Source: Berberis thunbergii | Lineage: Eukaryota > Streptophyta > Magnoliopsida > Ranunculales > Berberidaceae | DNA: 64,000 nucleotides | Direction: 5' to 3' | NCBI GenBank assembly: GCA_003290165.1 | Contig: QNQO01009173.1 | Location: 1-64,000 of the forward strand | The notes under the pieces: generated by a model | Database searches by the model: none | What the model was told of the DNA's origin: nothing | What the model saw: only the letters and a program-made list of their open reading frames with translations | Program-made: the position numbers and the translations under genes | In this document: positions 56,724-64,000 of the stretch, piece by piece | Position numbering within the stretch: the stretch's first letter is position 1 | How the letters are laid out: each line of letters begins with the position of its first letter

Positions 56724-57973
56724 CTAGGAAGCACGGACTCTCGGAAAAACCCACCGAATCTTAGTAATACGCGTGTCGGATACGGATACGCATGTGATTC
56801 GCGTCCGATACGTATCCGACACGCGGTCAACGTGACTTGGTCAGGATAGGGCCTGACCTGGTCCGGATATGGTCTGGACACGGTCAGGATTCGATTGCTA
56901 ATGATTTTTTTTTTAGATCTTGATAAAATCGGACGACTGAGATCTAATTCCTCTCCCCGATTTCATCTTTCTCAACCCACAAACCCAACCATTTGCAGAG
57001 AGGAGGAACCGAGGAAGAAACCGAGCCAGAGATCGACTGAGCTGGAGAGATCGAGCATGGAGACCGAGCAGGGAGATCGGCTGAGCCAGAGATCGACCGA
57101 GCAGGGAGATCGGCTGAGCCAGAGAGACCGAGCAGGGAGATCGGCTGAGCCAGAGAGACCGAGATCGACTACTTTCGCTGTTTCAGATCGAGCAGGGAGA
57201 GAGAGATCTGACCAGAGACTGCTTTCGCTGTTTCACATAGAGCAGGGAGAGAGAGATCTGACCAGAGATCGACTGCATGGTCAGATCTGATACTGCTTTC
57301 TGACTTCTCTGTTTATCGCCTCCAAATATGTTTCTCTCTTATGCAGTCTCCTTGAAGCTCAATTGAATGGAGAACTAGATGACCACAGATTCAGCCCTCC
57401 TTCCCGAGCTTGGTTGCGTATTCTCAGAAAATTGTTGAACTTGTCTTCCAAAATTTCTGCCTGCCCGAGAGCTATACTTTGACTCGCATATTTTCATTCT
57501 TCTTACATATTTGGTTGTAGAGCTTCTTGTACCAGACAGGCATAAGAGAATGATTCAGTGTTCCTGTGGTTCACTAATGACTCCATTCTGAGTGCTTTCT
57601 GACTTCTCTGTTTCTCTGCTTTGAAAACTACATATTTGAGATATAGACTTGTATACTGCTTTGAGTGCTTTCGACTTTGGAAACTACAAATAAGCTATAG
57701 TCTTTAGACTGGAGTGCTTTCGACTTTGGAAACTACAAATAAGCTATAGTCTTTATTTTTGTCAGACTTCGTATCTGAGATAGTCTTTATTTTTTGTTAG
57801 ACTTCGTATTTGAGATATAGACTTCGTATCTGAAAAAAAAAAAAAAAAAAATTAGCTATAGTCTAATAAAATATAAAAATAAAAATAAGGTTTGACGTGT
57901 CGCCGAGTTCCCGAGTCCTAGTTTTTTGAAAATTGCCGAGTCGCCGTATCGTATCCGAGTCCGTGCATCCCAG
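56724..57973. mobile_element. hAT derivative, 1.25 kb, perfect 8-bp TSD
   Basis: Termini CTAGGAAGCACGGACTC and, reversed, CTGGGATGCACGGACTC. Identical flanks CTCCAGTG at 56716-56723 and 57974-57981. Removing the element restores the sequence seen in duplication copy A (TTGCTCTGGTGTG). Subterminal GTATCCGACAC/GTCCGATACG words occur in both orientations. A frame at 56895-57290 is an artefact of tandem GAGCAGGGAGATCGGCTGAG units (about 57065-57170). No transposase. Confidence 0.88.
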
Positions 57974-58373
57974 CTCCAGTGTGTTATATATTTATAACTC
58001 ATTTGTAAGTAAGTAGAGTATTGTCCATGGTGGATGCTTCTTCCAACTTTTCAGCCTAAGCAACCCTAGAAATCAAAGACAGTGGAGTCAAAGCTCTCAC
58101 AAGGTATTTCAGCCTAAACAAACCCACTCATGCATTTCTGTATTCCTACTCAATACTTTTTGAAATGTTCAAAATATTGTTTATTCAGTTTTGGGATTCT
58201 TTGTTTATGTGTTCTGCTCTGTTTATGATATGGGGTTGGTTTTATAATCATGGTATATGCAAGAATTGTGGGTTGTGATTGTTTGATATTTTATGCTTTG
58301 GAGACATTAACAATCAGTCACTGAAACTTCCCAGCATGGTTTAACTTCTAAATGTGATCCAGAATCAAGCTTA

Positions 58374-58637
58374 CATTAACAACGGTGGTGATTACCCTTG
58401 TGATAGTTCTGGTTAGATTAGTGACATTGGTGCTTATGACGGCGATAATGGGTTAGCATTGATAAATGCAATATTACTTATTATTGATGGATGAACAATT
58501 CAACCAATTATTACATGGCACTTGCGCCTTATTTCAAACTCGAAATAACTTGCAAAAGACTGATCAGAAAAAAAATAAAATACAATAAAAGTGCATACTT
58601 CGAATGCAAACGTGATGTGTATGTGTGTCCATCCATT
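58374..58637. other. 3' flank of the SEO gene
   Basis: Presumed 3' untranslated/termination region of the minus-strand SEO gene. No other feature. Confidence 0.35.
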
Positions 58638-61543
58638 TCACTTAGTGCAGCAGCGGTACATTATGTACCTCTCCATGGGCTTATTGCATTCAACACAATC
58701 CACCATACCTAGTATGCTCCCAGCCGTCCCGGGCAATATGAGACGGTTGCAATGATGTGGAGCTGCGGTTTGCAGCCCTTGCAGGTGACCGTTAAGTGCA
58801 GTCACGAACCCCTTAGTACCGTTATCCACCTGCACCTTCCACTGATCAACTTGTGTAAAGGACGTCAATATGAGTTCCCCCTTGGCTTTGACCATCTCGG
58901 TTGAACCATCAGTGATTACGGCCCATCCTTGATCGCTACCATCAAAACTAAGCATTTTCATGATCTCATGCATGATGAGGTCATTTTGAACAGTCTTGCC
59001 GCATTGCATTTTGGAATACCACATGCTCTCTAAGCGTGCCCAGAAGAACCATATTAAAGTTAGATCTTGCCATATATAGCCGAGTTTCCTGTGCTGTATG
59101 ATGCCATTGTTCTTTTTTACTCTCTCCTTCGGGTTGCTTTTCCCTACGTACACTAGTTTCATGGTTTTTGATACGGTTTGTGCCGATGAGGTGAACTTTT
59201 CAATCCACTCCATGTTTTCTCCACCGTAGAGGCATATGAGTTCCTTTTTCTCCATCTGCGAGAAAAAAAATGCTATGTAAGAATGTATGTCACAAGGAGG
59301 GCAACAACTAGGGAAGCCTAGTTAAGGTTGAGGCTGAACCAAACCTTATTCCCAAACTTAATAGTTCCAAACTCAAATCCAAACCCATGATTCAATGAAG
59401 TTTGAGGAAATATTGCAGATAGTTTTCCTTTTTAAATTGTTTTTGTCAATATTTTTGCAGTGTATACTGTAAAACAAAAACTCAAAATGCATCAAATGCA
59501 CATGTTTCAAGCCCAGTGAATGACGTATATATACATACCCAAGTCTTTATTTTTGGATCAATGCAATCCACCAACAGATCCAGCTTCCAGTTTTGTTCCC
59601 TGGTCCACAACGCATGCTCTTGGTCCCTGGTAAAAGGGAAGGCTGCACTTCCCCATATCCACATCATGTGAAGTGCATTCTCGTTTACTACCCTCCCTTG
59701 TTGGTCCAACACCACCAGGATTGGCTTTTTCGTGAAGTGCCACACTTCCTTGATGTACTTGATCACCCATGGTTCAAGCAATTCTGGATCATGCAGTGAG
59801 TACCATGGCATTGATTCACACTTCAGCTTGTTAAATCTCTCCTTTTGTTTTTCTACTGTCCATGCAGTTGATTTGTCCACCACCGGTAGCCATACGACTT
59901 CGTACTGGCGCCGAGGGTCGCTGCTACACATTTGAGCAAGCATTGACACCTCCTCATTTGAGATTTCCAGGTCTGATATGAGTAGTAACACATGCTTCCT
60001 TGTCAGTACCTCGAGCTTAACCTATCAAGCCATGCACAATCAAGAAACAAATTATCAGATTACTACTTAGGTAGTCATGTAGAATTGTACAGACTCCCTA
60101 AAAAAATATTTCTTAACAAGCAAAACAACGAATAGGGTGTATATGTGGTTAATTAGGAGTTCCAGGGTCAGACCGTGGTTTTTGTGGAATAACCATCATA
60201 AAGTGGTAGTTGAACTTCAGTACGTGCACAAATCACTGCCTTAAGAACCTCCATCTGGTTGATGCGATTAGTTGTCTCGAATAGGCGTATTAGATTATCA
60301 TAAGCTTCTTTTTGCCTCCTCAGACCTGCATCCTACAATCATTAGATCTCGTACATAATTGATGATGAATGGCGTGACACGGTAGAAGAAGAATTGTCAA
60401 ATCACAATACTAGCAAAATTAAGCTTTAACTGTGGTTTGTGATTCTTAGCACATGTGTATTTATTAGCATATGATTCAATTGGGAAATGCTCGGACCTAT
60501 ATGTTCTTTGCAAAGTTCAAGTTGCTTTGTGAGTTGGATATGTATGTTAACCACTTTTTGGGAGAAGGTTGAAGGCTTCCAAGTTTCATTGGAGGAGGAT
60601 AGGTACCTGAAATCAGTGAGAGTTTGAGTAATAACATATGACATAGAAATGAACGAGACTCATTTTGAACATCTAGAGAGAGCAGTGATACTTATTTTAG
60701 TAATTGATGCAAAAGGAACATACCCATGGCCTAAGTGAACGAGGTTGGTGATCTGGGACGAGCATGCCACAATGCTTCTGATGGTCCAATAGATGGCGTT
60801 CGGGATACAGGCCCATGCATCTGCCAGGGCAGGCGTGTCATGACTGATGTACTGGGCAGGGAGCTTCGTGAATTCAATAATGCATTTTGTTATATCCATC
60901 ATGTTCTTAATCACGGTACTTAGTGACTCATCGCGTTTTGATATTTCAGGCAACTGCTTAAGAATAGCAATGGATTTTGCAAGTTCATTGGTAGTGTAAA
61001 GCTGTTCAACAAGACAGAATTCACCATAGTTTACGGCAAAGGCTGCTAGGATGAGCACCACCTTGGCTTCCCATGAATAGCTTGATAGTGTGTTTAACAA
61101 AGCCATAGTTGAGGCATTGGCTCCTCCATCACCAGAGCACTTGCACGAAATCTATTAGAAAATACGAACCAACATCAATATCAAATGGATATATGGATGT
61201 ATAGGACACGTATGTTATCATGACTATTTAGTGCGTACCTCGCATGAAATCTTGTTGACAGTGTGTGCCAATGCTTGATCAATCATTAGGAATTACTTAT
61301 TGGATATTGGGATCCATTAGGAATGCGGGTCGTTTTCATTTGGTTAACCATGAACTCATCTTCTGTGAATATCGACCCACGTACCAGTTGCTCAACAGAG
61401 TGGCCATTCTGCCTATTTTGTGGGTTGGTGAATTGCTGCTGCTGCATTGGTTGAACTGAGCCAACCTGTTGGGTGAACTTCTGCATCAGTGGTTGGCCAA
61501 GCTGATATTGGTGTGGGAAATTTGAGTTGTTTTGTGATGCCAT
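58638..61543 (-). CDS. Sieve element occlusion (SEO) protein, first exon damaged
   Basis: Six exons: 61543-61239, 61151-60724, 60606-60497, 60325-60174, 60021-59539, 59255-58638. Exons 2-6 read in frame and show the SEO N-terminal domain (SYSWEAKVVLILAAFAVNYGEF, AIYWTIRSIVACSSQI), a middle thioredoxin-like region (VLLLISDLEIS, YEVVWLPVVD, MPWYSLHDP, KPILVVLDQQGRV, ALHMMWIWGSAAFPFT) and the SEO C-terminal domain ending CVECNKPMERYIMYRCC. These proteins assemble P-protein filaments that plug injured sieve tubes. In exon 1 the ATG at 61543 (glutamine/asparagine-rich, then RGSIFTEDEFMVNQMKTT) hits a stop at 61288-61286. Some 40-60 residues expected between that motif and IDQALAHTVNKISCE are missing. 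A restart ATG at 61286 would give 612 residues, against about 700 for the family. Donors of exons 3 and 4 (G/GTCCGA, G/GTCTGA) are weak. It may be a recent pseudogene. Confidence 0.85.
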
Positions 61544-61664
61544 CTTTGGCTAAGCTAGAGAGCTACACAAAGAGCAAAAAAAAGGCTTAAAAGGGATAGA
61601 ATACAAGACGAAGAAGAAGAAATATGGTTTGCGGGTGTGTGTTTTGCATGGCAAGTAATGCTTG

Positions 61665-61672
61665 TTTATATA
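61665..61672 (-). promoter_or_regulatory. TATA box of the SEO gene
   Basis: CACTATATAAACAAG on the minus strand lies about 120 bp upstream of the ATG at 61543. That predicts a transcription start near 61640 and a leader of about 95 nt. Confidence 0.65.
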
Positions 61673-61699
61673 GTGAATGAAATGGTGGTTGATTCAATT

Positions 61700-62734
61700 A
61701 TCTAGACTTTCTGCATCTCAAGTCTTTTATTTAATTGTCATCGACCATGTGCAATTGAAGGTTGACAAACTCATTTGTAAAAATTATCTAGACTTTGATG
61801 TTAAACATGACTTTGTTCTTGACTTTGCACATGACCTTTACATCCCATAAATCTTTTTCAAAATGATTTGGGATGCTCTCAGGTCATTTAAAACCTACAA
61901 GTTTATACTATTCCTTACTTCAAGCATAGAACGCGATTATTAAAAATGACTCTGCAGACATTTCATTTTCACATGACCATTGGATCAGATAAAGTTATTT
62001 AAAATGACTTTCAGACCCTTAAATCGAGGACCGCGTGGAATCATGGATAGCGGGTTGAATGCATTGGATAGGTTTAGCGTTGCTCCATACCCGAACCACT
62101 AAAAAAATCCCTCCAAGGAACCGTTCAATCAATTCAAAACCATCTCTTCTTCTTCATTTCACAGACTCTACTAAGACCAGCTTCTTCTATCACAAAGGAA
62201 GATGAACAAAACCCCAGAACTTGCGTTTCTTTACTATTCATTTCTATCATTTTACCTTCTTCATTTTCAATTAATTTGCCTGCAAAAATTGATGAAGTTT
62301 AACCCCCTGCGCATCTTATTCTACTGTCATGGTGTACTTGGATAATCTTGTTTCCGATCTGTTTGATTCTTTTCATTTTGTTTAGTGAATTCGACTTGCA
62401 CCACCCCAACAAATATGGTGATCTGCCGTATGCTGTAAGCATTTTGATACATGTACAAGCACGAATTTGTAAAAGAACACAACATAGTTAAATATGGAGT
62501 TTTTATCTTGGTTTTTGAAGCTCCAATGCTCAAGTCTTCATTTACTTTCTTTCTGAGCTCTGTAAATTCGGAGAGTTCCTTATTATGCAGTCTAAGCTTG
62601 ATATGATTTGCTCTGCAATATTCACAGTCTCCAGATAGGAAATGTGTTGGATGATAATCTTAACTTACTAACATTTACAACAAATCGTCATGTTAGTAAA
62701 CAGTACGATCCCCGGTGAAGGAGTTTATCTAGAT
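61700..62734. other. Upstream region of the SEO gene, nothing else recognised
   Basis: AT-rich promoter-side sequence. No coding region or repeat ends were supported. Confidence 0.35.
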
Positions 62735-62921
62735 AGCCAGGTCCCTAGTGCCAGATTCGCGTCAGGGGAGGCTTCCCTGCACATTTTTAAGAGAGAGATA
62801 TGAGATCTTGAGTTTTTGAGGTGATCTTGAGGAGTTCTTGAGAAGATCTTGAGGAGATATATCTCCTAAAAACATGCAGGGGAGCCTCCCCCGACACAGA
62901 TCTTGTGCTAGGGGTTTGGCT
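62735..62921. repeat. Palindromic MITE
   Basis: The left arm AGCCAGGTCCCTAGTGCC...AGGGGAGGCTTCCCTGCA pairs with the right arm TGCAGGGGAGCCTCCCC...GTGCTAGGGGTTTGGCT. The arms are about 50 bp around an AT/AGATCTTGAG-repeat centre. Superfamily unassigned. Confidence 0.7.
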
Positions 62922-63110
62922 CTTAAGAATTTTTGCCGTCTTAAGAATTTTTGCTGATGAAGATATTGGACAGTGACAATGTCCTAACCAGGGCTGGCTC
63001 CAAAAATAAGCAGCTGAAATACATCCGACTCCTAGATTATCCTACTTCTTTTTAATTCTACTTTGTGGATCTCATTGATGATGATTACAATTTACAAATA
63101 TGGTTTTGTG

Positions 63111-63381
63111 TAGGGTTGTTCACGGTTTGATTTTGGGTGGAAACCGTCAACCAAACTGAAATTGAACAGTTCTTAATTTATATAAATCACAAAATGAGCT
63201 GTTAAGCTAAAATGTTATTAAAACAGATATAAAATCGAATCGATCTGACTAAATTAATTATTTTTATATATAATATACAATATATTCGATTAGTTTGATT
63301 TTGTCGGTTAAAATCACTTAAAAATAAAAAAAACCCAACAGTTCGATCGGTTTAATCGATTATTTGTTTTTTTTCACCCTT
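63111..63381. mobile_element. hAT-type MITE, diverged copy
   Basis: TAGGGTTGTTCACGGTTTGA at the left and TTTTTTTTCACCCTT at the right. Flanks GTTTTGTG and GTTTAGTT are diverged. It was inherited through the block duplication from the same ancestral insertion as 53347-53625. Confidence 0.6.
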
Positions 63382-63396
63382 GTTTAGTTGAGTGAG

Positions 63397-63574
63397 GTTA
63401 GGGAACCAGGTTTTGCAACCATTTTTTATAACCAAGATGATGTGACATCGCTAGAAAATGTTTTTTACAACCTTGAGATACACATAAACATTTTGAAAAA
63501 TTCATTATTATTTCAAGATCATGCCATGTCACCATGATTATAAGACCTGGTTGTAAAAACATGATTTCCTAACA
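63397..63574 (+). repeat. MITE, 'TAGGGAACCAGGTTTTGCAA' family
   Basis: Co-duplicated partner of 53641-53819, with the same ends (TTAGGGAACCAGGTTTTGC and, reversed, TTAGGAAATCATG) and the same neighbouring MITE. Confidence 0.6.
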
Positions 63575-64000
63575 TTTTCGAGTTTAATTCAGTGATTAAT
63601 CTGATGGCTAAATTGTGTGTGTAGCCTTGTGTGCACTGTGAATAACAAATGCTTGGGTACAGTGCAGAGATAGATAATTAGATACCCCTCCTGGAGCAAG
63701 AGTTGGATTAAACAGTTTTCCCACTTCCTTAGATAAGAGAGATTTGGTGGAATCCAAGATTTAGTTGTGTGAAACAATCGAAGCATCATCCTCACTTCTA
63801 CGTATCTCAAAGATGATGGATGGTGTTGGCCTGGCTAGCTTTCATCTTATTTTCTAATAGATACATTATTATTATTTTATTTAACAAAGTTAAAACTTGA
63901 AAGCTTTAACTTTAAGCAAGGAATGAAATCTCCCGAAATTTTGGTTTTTTAAATTATGAAAAGAAAAAGAATGAAAGGAAAAATATTTTTTTAAGGTTTT

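Larger units (their letters stand above)
54387..58374. repeat. Local duplication, copy B (with hAT insertion)
   Basis: Collinear with 50382-52853 apart from substitutions and the 1.25-kb hAT insertion at 56724-57973. Carries the decayed tRNA-Asp copy, a MITE at 54760-54891 and the second probable solo LTR. Low-complexity CT-rich open frames at 54450-54824 are not genes. Confidence 0.85.
63065..64000. repeat. Duplicated block shared with 53301-54249, cut by window end
   Basis: Collinear with 53301-54249, including both MITEs in the same order and spacing. The homology runs to the last base, so the block continues outside the window. Confidence 0.85.

Noticed and set aside
57060..57260. Regularly repeated units resembling a CRISPR-like array
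   Set aside because: The units are contiguous tandem repeats without unique spacers, in a plant nuclear transposon. No CRISPR array is present in the window.
56895..57290. 131-residue frame with repeated QGDRLSQR units
   Set aside because: It is created by a short tandem DNA repeat within the 56724-57973 hAT element. It does not resemble a transposase or any known repeat protein.
59558..59935. Open frames on both strands within SEO exon 5
   Set aside because: They are shadows of the in-frame SEO coding sequence, which carries the recognised motifs.

Overview
The window is nuclear DNA of a flowering plant, most likely a eudicot. The evidence is spliced genes of plant-only or plant-typical families (CAMTA transcription factor, CBSCBSPB protein, sieve-element-occlusion protein), an AT-rich background, a eukaryotic tRNA-Asp gene, and a dense load of plant transposons (Ty1/copia, LINE, many hAT elements, MITEs). 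I cannot name the species from sequence alone.

Layout. 1-9.8 kb: gene-poor and transposon-derived, with a palindromic MITE, the remains of a LINE ORF1 (DUF4283 plus zinc knuckle, minus strand) and a hAT element carrying a fragment of a ZMYM1-type transposase. 9.9-10.6 kb: one plus-strand gene for an unrecognised four-helix membrane protein. 11-20.5 kb: MITEs, a 1.55-kb hAT derivative with a perfect target-site duplication (TSD), and a complete but mutated 5.4-kb Ty1/copia element on the minus strand with both LTRs and a 5-bp TSD. 21.9-31.4 kb: a 12-exon CAMTA4-type gene (minus, 1030 aa). 31.9-34.3 kb: an RTE LINE remnant and one hAT element nested inside another. 35.1-43.5 kb: a PRKRIP1 homologue (minus, 179 aa) whose two coding exons are separated by a 7.5-kb intron. 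That intron holds a BED-zinc-finger exon, a pair of inverted, intron-sized homologous segments and a hAT MITE. 44.8-49.8 kb: a 14-exon CBSCBSPB-type gene (minus, 545 aa). 50.3-64 kb: blocks of local duplication carrying a good and a decayed tRNA-Asp copy, MITEs, probable solo LTRs and a 1.25-kb hAT insertion. A six-exon SEO gene (minus, 58.6-61.5 kb) lies inside this region and its first exon is damaged.

The genes are independent transcription units and there is no operon-like organisation. CAMTA4 is a Ca2+/calmodulin-responsive transcription factor, the PRKRIP1 homologue is a nuclear splicing-associated protein, the CBSCBSPB protein is a membrane-anchored nucleotide-sensing candidate, and SEO proteins build phloem P-protein filaments. 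I rebuilt exon boundaries by hand from GT/AG (one GC/AG) sites with reading-frame checks, so each may be off by a base or two, and no transcript evidence was available.

The observation I find most novel is a pair of ~0.85-kb inverted segments inside the PRKRIP1 intron. Their similarity begins exactly at a splice donor (CAG/GTGAGT) and stops exactly at an acceptor (TTTAG/G), while the exons on either side are unrelated.
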